A stretch of 64,000 nt of DNA from assembly GCA_026391455.1 (NCBI GenBank), contig JAPLEH010000001.1:124001-188000 (forward strand). Reading direction: 5' to 3'. Below, in pieces: positions 27,845 to 35,539 of this stretch (the stretch's first letter is position 1; each line of letters opens with the position of its first letter). The translations under genes and the position numbers were made by a program. Below the pieces are notes generated by a model, which worked only from the letters and a program-made list of their open reading frames with translations, searched no databases and had not been told where the DNA came from. Source of the stretch: Bacteroidota bacterium (lineage in GTDB: Bacteria; Bacteroidota; Bacteroidia; Chitinophagales; Chitinophagaceae).

Positions 27845-28963
27845 TTACCATCCTTTGCGGGGTTTGCGCCACAGTGCCGGTGCAAAGATGATATAATAAA
27901 AGAACATCCACATGTCCAGGAAAAGATACCAGGGCCAGAGATCCTGTTCGCCCATTTTTTTCATGGATTTGTAGAGAATATAACCCTGAAAAAGGAACCG
28001 AATCCCGAACACACCCAATACATATTTCCAGTCGAAAAATACAAAACCGGCCGCCAGCAACGGGTAATAGAGAAATTGGGTAATGAAATAGAGACCGAGT
28101 AAAAATTTGTGTTTGCCTTTATAATAGCGGGCCGTAGTATAATGCCTCGCCTTTTGGCGCAGCCATCCTGCCCATGTGGTTTTAGGTATGGAACGGGTTA
28201 CTGCATCAGGGTCAATTACGACTGCCGTATTGTGTTGTCCGGCGGTTTTATTCACGAAAAGGTCATCATCTCCGCTTGGGATATGATTGATGGATGAAAA
28301 GCCCTTGGTTTTGAAAAAGAGATTTTTCCGGTACGATAAATTGCGGCCCACTCCCATATACGGAATGCCCGCGAGCGCATATGACAGGTATTGTAAGGCC
28401 GTATGAAAGGTTTCAAATCGGATCAGTTTATTGAGCAATCCTTTCTTTTTATGATAAGCACCGTATCCCAGCACGATCTCTGTGTCATCACTATATCCAT
28501 CCTGCATTTTCTCCACCCAATATTCGGATGCCGGTACGCAATCTGCATCGGTAAGCAACAATACTTCATGCTTGGCTTCGCGTATGCCAATTGACAAAGG
28601 ATATTTTTTTCCTTGAATATGCACGGCTTCCTGGGTCAGCTCCACCACCTGCAGCGATTTGAATGTTTTTTTCAGTTCCTGCAAAATGTATTTGGAATCA
28701 TCGAGTGAGTTGTCGTTCACCACCACCACTTCATAGGTGCTGGGATACGATTGTACCAGCAGGCCGGGCAGGTTGCGGGCCAGGTTTTCATCTTCATCCC
28801 GTGCACAAACGATTACCGATACCGGATGGTGTTGTGTTTTCGTTTTTTGCCGGGGTTTAAAAAAAGCTATACGGCTGAAAAACCATCCGTAATAAAATAA
28901 TTGGACGGCAGTAATGGCGGCGAATGTAAAAAATATAATCTCTCCCCAATTGATCAGTGGCAT
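27845..28963 (-). CDS. Membrane glycosyltransferase, GT2 family
   Basis: From the ATG at 28963 (MPLINWGEIIFF) the protein has 372 residues: an N-terminal membrane helix, a GT2 catalytic domain (PVSVIVCARDEDENL, VVNDNSLDDS, LLTDADC as the DXD site, PSGDDDLFV and a QKARHY QxxRW-like motif) and two or three C-terminal helices. The donor and acceptor are not determinable. It lies next to, and divergent from, a composite repeat. Confidence 0.85.
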   Translation of the reverse strand: MPLINWGEIIFFTFAAITAVQLFYYGWFFSRIAFFKPRQKTKTQHHPVSVIVCARDEDENLARNLPGLLVQSYPSTYEVVVVNDNSLDDSKYILQELKKTFKSLQVVELTQEAVHIQGKKYPLSIGIREAKHEVLLLTDADCVPASEYWVEKMQDGYSDDTEIVLGYGAYHKKKGLLNKLIRFETFHTALQYLSYALAGIPYMGVGRNLSYRKNLFFKTKGFSSINHIPSGDDDLFVNKTAGQHNTAVVIDPDAVTRSIPKTTWAGWLRQKARHYTTARYYKGKHKFLLGLYFITQFLYYPLLAAGFVFFDWKYVLGVFGIRFLFQGYILYKSMKKMGEQDLWPWYLFLDMWMFFYYIIFAPALWRKPRKGW

Positions 28964-29358
28964 AGCGGCGAAGGTAAACCGCATTGTGCAACAGGCAATG
29001 TACTCTTTATAAAAAGCTTTCCACAGGGGGGGAGAGGTTTCATAGGTTGAATAGGTTGAAGAGGTTCCATAGGTTCAATAGGTTCAATAGGTTGAAGAAG
29101 TTCAATAGGCGTGCCCGCCGTGGCGGGTTCAAGAGGCATGTTGCCTGAGCGTAGCCGAAGGCAGGTTTCATAAGTTCCATAAGTTACATAGATAGTTTAG
29201 GCTCACAACTATTGGCTCAGGGCTGGCTGTTTTCTTGCCCCAAAGGGGCAGGCAGCTTGTAACTCATAGCTTGTTGCTGGCTGTTTTCTTGCAGCTTGAG
29301 GCTGATAGCTCGCAGCTCACGGCTCACAGCTTCCAATAATTGAGTAACTTGCGCCGCT
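28964..29358. other. Intergenic interval filled by a composite repeat
   Basis: There is no gene in these 395 bases between two divergent genes; 29041-29330 is composed of repeat modules A (9-bp arrays), B (CCTGAGCGTAGCCGAAGGCAGG) and C (CTGGCTGTTTTCTTG, then a GCCCC/GGGGC hairpin and 7-bp AGCT arrays). Promoters for tgt and the GT2 gene must lie here too. Confidence 0.75.
29043..29330. repeat. Composite intergenic repeat, left copy
   Basis: Order on the plus strand: module A, about seven 9-bp units such as ATAGGTTGA, AGAGGTTCC and ATAGGTTCA (29043-29110); a CCCGCC/GGCGGG hairpin; module B, GCCTGAGCGTAGCCGAAGGC (29143-29167 in full); then more 9-bp units (about 29168-29195); module C, a 65-bp block (29222-29286); and 7-bp AGCT-type units up to about 29330. 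The reverse-ordered, reverse-complement counterpart lies at 33686-34128. Confidence 0.9.
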
Positions 29359-30498
29359 ATGGCCGCATTACAATTTGACCTGCAACATACTGACAAAGAA
29401 TCCCGGGCAAGGGCCGGAAAGATTACGACCGATCATGGTGAAATTCAGACGCCGATTTTTATGCCGGTAGGAACAGTGGGCAGTGTAAAAGCAGTTACAC
29501 AACAACAATTGCTGGATGATGTACAGGCAGAGATTATTTTAGGCAATACCTATCATTTATACCTGCGTCCCGGGTTGGATGTACTCAAACAGGCCGGTGG
29601 CTTGCACCGCTTCAATGGCTGGCCCAAACCTATTCTGACGGACAGTGGGGGCTACCAGGTTTTTTCATTGGCGGGAACCCGTAAAATAAAGGAAGAGGGG
29701 GTTACTTTTCAATCGCATATTGATGGGAGCAAGCATTTGTTCAGCCCCGAATATGTAATGGACATACAACGGGCTATCGGTGGCGATATCATCATGGCCT
29801 TTGATGAATGCCCCCCGGGTGGCAGCGAATACAATTATGCAAAGCAATCCATGGAACTTACCCATCGCTGGCTGGATCGTTGTTTTACCCAATTCAATGC
29901 TACGGATGCCTTTTATGGATACACGCAAAATCTTTTTCCAATCGTACAGGGTGGAACATATAAAGATCTGCGGAAACAATCCTGTGAGTATATCTCTTCT
30001 AAAGAAGCAACGGGAAATGCCATTGGCGGATTGAGTGTAGGCGAGCCTGAACCCGTTATGTATGAGATTTGCGACTGGTGCTGTGAACATTTGCCAGCTC
30101 ATAAACCGCGCTACCTGATGGGAGTGGGTACCCCCTGGAATATATTGGAATGTATTGCCATGGGCGTGGATATGTTTGATTGTGTAATGCCCACGCGCAA
30201 TGGCAGAAATGCGATGCTCTTTACCACCAATGGGGTAATCAATATTGATAATAAAAAATGGGAGTTCGATTTTTCTCCTTTGGATGAAGGACTCAACTGT
30301 ACGGTGAGTAATTATTACAGTAAGGCCTATCTCCGTCACCTGATGAAGGCTAAGGAATTTTTAGGCTATACGATAGCTAGTGTGCATAACCTTGCATTCT
30401 ATCTGTGGTTGGTTCGTGAAGCAAGAACCCATATTCATCAGGGGGATTTTCTGTCCTGGAAGAATGAAATGGTGGTGCGGCTGAAACAGAAATTATAA
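29359..30498 (+). CDS. tgt: Queuine tRNA-ribosyltransferase
   Basis: This 379-residue TIM-barrel enzyme exchanges guanine 34 for preQ1 in tRNA. Seen: TDSGGYQVFSL, MAFDECPPGG, QGGTYKDLR, GGLSVGEPE and YLMGVGTPWNILE. Two of the three zinc-site cysteines of typical bacterial Tgt are missing: the segment LDEGLNCTVSNYYSKAYLRH has only Cys314, with Leu312 and Ser317 in the other cysteine positions, while His343 remains. The C-terminus is otherwise normal. It begins a unit with the lipoprotein, LptG-like and gltA genes. Confidence 0.95.
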   Translation: MAALQFDLQHTDKESRARAGKITTDHGEIQTPIFMPVGTVGSVKAVTQQQLLDDVQAEIILGNTYHLYLRPGLDVLKQAGGLHRFNGWPKPILTDSGGYQVFSLAGTRKIKEEGVTFQSHIDGSKHLFSPEYVMDIQRAIGGDIIMAFDECPPGGSEYNYAKQSMELTHRWLDRCFTQFNATDAFYGYTQNLFPIVQGGTYKDLRKQSCEYISSKEATGNAIGGLSVGEPEPVMYEICDWCCEHLPAHKPRYLMGVGTPWNILECIAMGVDMFDCVMPTRNGRNAMLFTTNGVINIDNKKWEFDFSPLDEGLNCTVSNYYSKAYLRHLMKAKEFLGYTIASVHNLAFYLWLVREARTHIHQGDFLSWKNEMVVRLKQKL

Positions 30499-30586
30499 AT
30501 CGCCTAAATGCGGACGGTATGATTTTGTTCTTTGTTGATGATAAACAAAACTCCCTCGTTTTTACAATTAGCAACATCGATTTTCT

Positions 30587-30898
30587 ATGTTGAAAAATAT
30601 CAATTTAAAAACAGTTTTTAGTGGATGGTTGATGATGACCATCGCCATTTATCTCATCGGTTGTAACGATGATACAGGGTTGCCCAAAGACCAGTTTGAT
30701 AAAGTGGAGATCGGAATGACCCAACCAGAGGTAAAGCAGATTTTGGGCGAACCTTTTGAAATGAAAATAATACTACCCGATTCATTCCCCACTTATTTTT
30801 ACCGGGTACGGCACGGTCGGGGGGATTTGCGCAACGCTGAAGTGCAGTTTGACAAAAAAGGGTATGTGCGTTTCGTATCTGCTGGTCTGCAGTCCTGA
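30587..30898 (+). CDS. BamE/SmpA-like lipoprotein
   Basis: A 103-residue protein with a lipobox ending in IGC (Cys26) followed by NDDTGLPKDQ. The segment DKVEIGMTQPEVKQILGEP matches the BamE/OmlA-like pattern (xGMxxxxVxxxLGxP) of small outer-membrane assembly lipoproteins, so it may have a role in envelope assembly. It lies 88 bp after tgt and 154 bp before the lptG-like gene. Confidence 0.75.
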   Translation: MLKNINLKTVFSGWLMMTIAIYLIGCNDDTGLPKDQFDKVEIGMTQPEVKQILGEPFEMKIILPDSFPTYFYRVRHGRGDLRNAEVQFDKKGYVRFVSAGLQS

Positions 30899-31008
30899 TT
30901 TTTTGAATGGGCGAATAAAATGAAGTATTGCCGCTTTCACAATACAGCAACAGTTTTTCAATTACTTTCGTGCAGCTATTTTGAGCCCGGGCCGGTGACC
31001 GGGATCTG

Positions 31009-31023
31009 CGGCGGCGGCGGCGG
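31009..31023. repeat. CGG trinucleotide run upstream of the lptG-like gene
   Basis: Five perfect CGG triplets lie 30 bp upstream of the next ATG. The run is unusually GC-rich for this genome and may form a stable mRNA hairpin with the CCGGGCCGG just upstream. Confidence 0.6.
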
Positions 31024-31052
31024 CCATTATTTGAACCACACCGGACCATATT

Positions 31053-32150
31053 ATGCGGAAACTTGACTGGTACATACTGAAAAAATTCCTGGTCACTTTT
31101 TTCTACTGTTTGCTGCTATTTACGGTAATAGCTGTGGCGGTGGACAGCAGTGAAAAAGCGGATGATTTTGTAGCGGCCAAGCTCAGCACCAGTGGCATCA
31201 TTCGGGAATACTATCTCGGGTTTGTGCCCTGGATTTGGAGTTTGCTTTTCCCCTTGTTTGTATTTATCGCAGTAATCTTCTTTACCAGTAAAATGGCGTC
31301 CCGCTCCGAGATCATTGCCATACTGGCGAGTGGTACCAGTTACAACCGTTTTCTCCGTCCTTTTTTTGCCGGAGGTCTTTTGCTGGCCGGCCTGCTCTGG
31401 GTAGCCAGCCGGTACTGGATACCCAAGGCCAATGTGATCAAGAGTAATTTTCAGACCAAATACATGGACAAAAAGGATCCGGGCAAGTTCGACGATGGCA
31501 CTAATTGTCGTACCTGCTATTATAAGCGGATTGATACGAGCACTTTTATTGGCCTGAAGGATTTTGATACGGCTTCCAAATCGGCCCGTAATTTTTTCAT
31601 GGAAAAGGTGAAAGACAATAAAGTGGTGTACAACCTCAGGGCTGAAACGATGCGTTGGGATACGGCGATAAAAAAATGGAGCCTTACCAATGTGGTGGAG
31701 CGCCATGTGGATAGCCTCGGCGAAAGAATAAAATACTCACCCAGCCTCATTCTCAGCCTGAACATGAAGCCCATTGATTTTCGAAGGGACTATTACCTGA
31801 AAGATAAACTGACCACTCCCGAACTGGTAGAATTTATCCGCAAGGAAGAGGCCAGGGGTACAGAGGGTTTAAATACGTATAAGGTGGAAATGTACCGGCG
31901 TACCGCTACACCTGCAGCCGTGTTATTGCTTACATTTATCGGAGTGGTCATTGCCAGCCGCCGCACAAGGGGCGGGAGCGGGGTACACCTGGCTCTCGGA
32001 TTTGTAATAGCCGCCATGTTCATCATCTCCGACCGGTTTTCAACCGTGTTTGCAACAAAAGGGAATTTTTCACCAATGATCGCAGCCTGGTTGCCCAATA
32101 TCGTTTTTACGCTGGTAGCATTGTACCTGTATCGAAAAACCCCCAAATAA
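31053..32150 (+). CDS. LptF/LptG-family permease
   Basis: A 365-residue YjgP/YjgQ-family membrane protein: two N-terminal helices, a third near residue 90, a large beta-rich periplasmic domain (about 125-270) and three C-terminal helices. MASRSEIIAILASGTSYNRF is the typical cytoplasmic coupling segment. It should form half of the LptB2FG transporter that extracts lipopolysaccharide from the inner membrane. LptB and the partner permease are not in the window. LptF versus LptG cannot be decided with certainty. Confidence 0.85.
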   Translation: MRKLDWYILKKFLVTFFYCLLLFTVIAVAVDSSEKADDFVAAKLSTSGIIREYYLGFVPWIWSLLFPLFVFIAVIFFTSKMASRSEIIAILASGTSYNRFLRPFFAGGLLLAGLLWVASRYWIPKANVIKSNFQTKYMDKKDPGKFDDGTNCRTCYYKRIDTSTFIGLKDFDTASKSARNFFMEKVKDNKVVYNLRAETMRWDTAIKKWSLTNVVERHVDSLGERIKYSPSLILSLNMKPIDFRRDYYLKDKLTTPELVEFIRKEEARGTEGLNTYKVEMYRRTATPAAVLLLTFIGVVIASRRTRGGSGVHLALGFVIAAMFIISDRFSTVFATKGNFSPMIAAWLPNIVFTLVALYLYRKTPK

Positions 32151-32279
32151 AAGCAGGGGTGCCGACATCAATTTTTCGAATAGGATGGTGTTCGATCCCG
32201 CTCACGCACAAACCTGCAATAGAAGGCCTCCTCTTTGTCAGTCGACAGTCAACCTTACTCAAACTTTCAACGATATTTA

Positions 32280-32309
32280 TTGTTATAGCATCGGGTTTGC
32301 GTAATTTTG
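32280..32309 (+). promoter_or_regulatory. Bacteroidota-type promoter of gltA
   Basis: TTG (32280-32282), a 19-nt spacer, then TAATTTTG (32302-32309) match the Bacteroidota consensus exactly. The gltA ATG is 45 nt downstream. Confidence 0.65.
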
Positions 32310-32353
32310 AATATTAATAAAAAACATTCGTTTCACTTCTGAAAATTCCGGTT

Positions 32354-33679
32354 ATGGGTATCATCAAAGACAGGTTTAAAGCAAAGGCCGATGTAGTTGG
32401 CGCTGATATTAAAGCGATGTTGAAAGAGCATGGTAATAAAGTGATCGGTGAAGTGCAGTTATCCCAAATTTACCAGGGTATGCGCGGCATCACGGGGCTT
32501 GTTACCGAGACTTCACTGCTGGATGCACAGGACGGTATCCGTTTTCGCGGATATTCCATTCCTGAATTGCGCACCAAGCTGGCCAAAGCCCCCGGTGGTT
32601 CCGAGCCATTGCCGGAAGGTTTATTTTACCTCATGCTGGTGGGTGAGCTTCCTTCGGAAGATGATGTACACCATATCAGTTCTGTGTGGCAGCGCCGCAG
32701 CCATGTACCCACCCATGTGTTCAATACGATTGAAGCATTGCCACTGAATACCCATCCGATGACACAATTTGTTACAGGGGTAATGGCATTACAGACCGAA
32801 AGTCAGTTTGCCAAAAAATATGCAGCCGGATTAAATAAGAAGGATTATTGGGAAGCCGTATTCGACGATACGATGGATCTTATCGCCCGTCTGCCCCGCA
32901 TAGCCGCATATATCTATCGCCGTAAATATAAATTTGGAGAACATATTCAACCGAATGGATTGCTCGATTGGGCCGGCAACTTTGCACATATGATGGGGTA
33001 TGAAGACGAGAGTTTCAAAGAGCTGATGCGATTATACATGACGATACATGCCGATCACGAGGGAGGTAACGTATCAGCACATGCCACACACCTGGTGGGT
33101 TCCGCTTTGAGTGATCCTTATCTTAGCTATGCAGCAGGTATGAACGGATTGGCAGGCCCACTTCACGGGTTGGCCAATCAGGAAGTGATCAAGTGGATAT
33201 TTGATATGCAGGAAGAATTGAAGACCGATCTTCCGACCAAGGACCAGATCGTGGAGTATGTAAAGAAAACATTGAGTGAAGGAAAAGTGGTACCCGGTTA
33301 TGGCCATGCTGTACTGCGTAAAACGGATCCCCGTTTCGAAGCTCAGATGGAGTTCGGCAAAAAACATATGCCGGATGATAAGCTGGTACAAACGGTTTGG
33401 AATATTTATGAAGCAGTACCGCCCATTCTCCAATCACTGGGTAAGATCAAAAACCCCTGGCCCAATGTGGATGCACATAGTGGAGCCCTGCTGGTGCATT
33501 ATGGAATGAAAGAATTTGAATTCTACACCGTAATGTTTGCAGTGAGCCGTGCCCTGGGTGTATTGTCCAGCCTTTGCTGGTCCAGAGCACTCGGATTCCC
33601 GATTGAGCGTCCCAAATCTGTAACCACCGATCTGGTAAAACTCTGGCTCGATGGAAAGGATAATATTTGGGGGGAATAA
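32354..33679 (+). CDS. gltA: Citrate synthase, mitochondrial (type I) form
   Basis: The 441-residue protein condenses acetyl-CoA and oxaloacetate. Catalytic residues are His271 (GPLHGLANQEV), His318 (PGYGHAVLR) and Asp373 (NVDAHSG). Several segments (HADHEGGNVSAHATHLVGS, SDPYLSYAAGMNGLAGPLHG) follow the animal/fungal enzyme rather than the hexameric E. coli enzyme, and the protein is longer than the 370-residue short type. Such citrate synthases are known in some Bacteroidota. The gene has its own promoter and is followed immediately by a repeat array. Confidence 0.95.
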   Translation: MGIIKDRFKAKADVVGADIKAMLKEHGNKVIGEVQLSQIYQGMRGITGLVTETSLLDAQDGIRFRGYSIPELRTKLAKAPGGSEPLPEGLFYLMLVGELPSEDDVHHISSVWQRRSHVPTHVFNTIEALPLNTHPMTQFVTGVMALQTESQFAKKYAAGLNKKDYWEAVFDDTMDLIARLPRIAAYIYRRKYKFGEHIQPNGLLDWAGNFAHMMGYEDESFKELMRLYMTIHADHEGGNVSAHATHLVGSALSDPYLSYAAGMNGLAGPLHGLANQEVIKWIFDMQEELKTDLPTKDQIVEYVKKTLSEGKVVPGYGHAVLRKTDPRFEAQMEFGKKHMPDDKLVQTVWNIYEAVPPILQSLGKIKNPWPNVDAHSGALLVHYGMKEFEFYTVMFAVSRALGVLSSLCWSRALGFPIERPKSVTTDLVKLWLDGKDNIWGE

Positions 33680-34134
33680 GTGAATAGCTACAAGCTGTGA
33701 GCTACAAGCTGCAAGAAAACAGCCAGGCCAAGAGAAGGCAATACTCTTTTGGGTGGGCAACTAGCAACCAGAAACCAGCTACAAGCTGCGAGCAAACAGC
33801 CAGCAACAAGCTGTGAGTTACAAGCTGCCTGCCCCTTTGGGGCAAGAAAACAGCCAGCTTTCAGCGACGAGCTGTCAGATGAGAGCCGCGAGCTGTCAGA
33901 TACCAGCTGCAAGCCACAAGAAAACAGCCAGCTTTCAGCGACGAGCCACAAGTTGTGAGCCGAAGTAACCTATGCAACCTGCCTTCGGCTACGCTCAGGT
34001 AGCAACTTCGGCTACGCTCAGGCAGCGTCTTGAACCTGCCTTCGGCTACGCTCAGGCAGCGGTCCTTTTGAACTTCTTCAACCTATTGAACATATGGAAC
34101 CTCTTCAACCTATGTAACCTATGCAACCTCCCCC
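33680..34134. other. Gene-free interval filled by a composite repeat
   Basis: These 455 bases between the convergent gltA and the 34135 gene consist almost wholly of repeat modules: AGCTnnn 7-bp arrays, module C, module B three times and 9-bp arrays. Short open frames here have no gene-like features. Confidence 0.8.
33686..34128. repeat. Composite intergenic repeat, right copy, inverted
   Basis: Order on the plus strand: 7-bp AGCTACA, AGCTGTG, AGCTACA, AGCTGCA units starting 6 bp after the gltA stop (33686-33715); a 65-bp module C (33794-33858) that is the reverse complement of 29222-29286 with one mismatch; more 7-bp units and a repeated CAGCCAGCTTTCAGCGACGAG segment; three copies of module B (about 33976-33999, 34004-34026 and 34033-34057); then 9-bp units (about 34064-34128), ending just after the stop of the 34135 gene. 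Confidence 0.9.
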
Positions 34135-35424
34135 TCACTCTTCACTCAAATACCCACTACGATCGAAGCGGGGATTTACAAAATTGTTGAGTTTGGAGCC
34201 AAAACGGTAAGTGATTCCAAAATTGGAAAAGTAATAATAACCAGAACTAAGTTGTCTTCTTCTGGCCAATACTTCTTCAGGCGTGGCATTACCTTTTTGA
34301 AGAAAAATCTGATTGCGGGTGAGTCCGCCAAAAAAAGCAAAATAAAAAGAAAGTCCTCCGGTAATACGAACACTGGAATAAAGATCCACACCGAGATTAT
34401 AAAGTTTTGAATCGTGCAGGTAATGCTGGAAAGTAAAACCTGCGGAAGTAACACCCCATTTCTGGTTAAGAGATAGATAGATATCTGCACGCTGGGTGAA
34501 AACGGTTTCCTTAATCTTGTTATAAATAGTAGTATCGTAATACCTGTTGTTGCGGGCCGTAACACCATAGCTGAAGGTGAGCAGTTTATTGTTCACGTCT
34601 TTATAAGGGAATACATCATATTCTACAGCCAGTTTACCGAAAACCCTTCCTTTATTATTAAAGAACGTATTCTGCATATATTTTAATTCGTAGGCCCAGC
34701 TCCAGTGATTGCTGATACTTTTTACGAGAAAATGATTCAGTGAAAAGTTGTGATTTTTTACGGTGAATTTTTCGGTAGCACCGTTCACTTCATAATCGAA
34801 AACTGATTTGTTCTTATTCCATTCCACGCCCATCCCTGTTTTTAATTCATTGGTGATGCGGTTAGCAGATGCGCTGGCGCCCAGTCTGGTGTTTTGGTAA
34901 TTGGCATCCCCGTTCAGGTATCCGTCACTGCTCATACGCATCACCCAATAGTTCCAGGGGTCTTTGGTGCTTGATTCGGGTAAAGAAGAGACCCCGGTGC
35001 TGTCTTTGCTTTTCAATTGTAATTGTAGCTGGTCTATGGCACCGGTTTTAATGATATAGGGTACCAGACCGGCTTTGATATATTTGAGCAACAGATCCCG
35101 TTCTTCAAAATCGGTGATATTGGGATCGGTATTGAAGCGCAGCGTATCGGTTTGGTTTTTGAACTGTTGCTGACCGAAGAAGATCAGTTGGTATTGATCA
35201 CCACCACTGCCGGTACCCTGACTGGTGATCAGCACATGCACATCTGCCGCAATATTATCCAGCAAAAAATCGACAATGGTGATTTCGGTCCGTATGTACT
35301 GCATATCACACCAGGAATTGTTGCAGGAGATGAACACTTTTAGTTTCGGATTCTTTTCGGGTTGAGCGATTGCAGAACAGGCACAGACTAAAATGAATAG
35401 TAGGTGAAGGATTAATTTTTTCAT
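34135..35424 (-). CDS. Outer-membrane protein with unknown N-terminal domain
   Basis: A 429-residue protein with a signal peptide (MKKLILHLLFILVCACSAIA). The first 110 mature residues (KVFISCNNSWCDMQYIRTEI, then VDFLLDNIAADVHVLITSQG) contain two cysteines (FISCNNSWCD) and a Gly-rich turn; I recognise no family. Residues about 150-429 form regular amphipathic strands (GASASANRI, LLTFSYGVTARNN, WGVTSAGFTFQHY, NFGITYRFG), like a porin-type barrel. The role is unknown. Confidence 0.6.
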   Translation of the reverse strand: MKKLILHLLFILVCACSAIAQPEKNPKLKVFISCNNSWCDMQYIRTEITIVDFLLDNIAADVHVLITSQGTGSGGDQYQLIFFGQQQFKNQTDTLRFNTDPNITDFEERDLLLKYIKAGLVPYIIKTGAIDQLQLQLKSKDSTGVSSLPESSTKDPWNYWVMRMSSDGYLNGDANYQNTRLGASASANRITNELKTGMGVEWNKNKSVFDYEVNGATEKFTVKNHNFSLNHFLVKSISNHWSWAYELKYMQNTFFNNKGRVFGKLAVEYDVFPYKDVNNKLLTFSYGVTARNNRYYDTTIYNKIKETVFTQRADIYLSLNQKWGVTSAGFTFQHYLHDSKLYNLGVDLYSSVRITGGLSFYFAFFGGLTRNQIFLQKGNATPEEVLARRRQLSSGYYYFSNFGITYRFGSKLNNFVNPRFDRSGYLSEE

Positions 35425-35539
35425 AGTAGGTTTTACTTATTTGCTCGGAAGCGTTAGCAATAATACAAAAAATCAAAAACCTACAACTGTAAACGAAAAT
35501 AAATATTTTATCTTATACGTATACGTAAGTACTACTGCA

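Noticed and set aside
29665-30339. A 224-codon open frame antisense to tgt
   Set aside because: tgt is complete and conserved in the other frame; the antisense product is not protein-like.
29043-34128. Inverted repeats as ends of a composite transposon
   Set aside because: There is no transposase or integrase, the enclosed genes are housekeeping, and the repeat copies are modular intergenic sequence rather than defined IS ends with target duplications.
33680-34134. Short open frames in the repeat interval after gltA
   Set aside because: They are translations of 7-bp and 9-bp arrays (repeating residue patterns) with no gene features.
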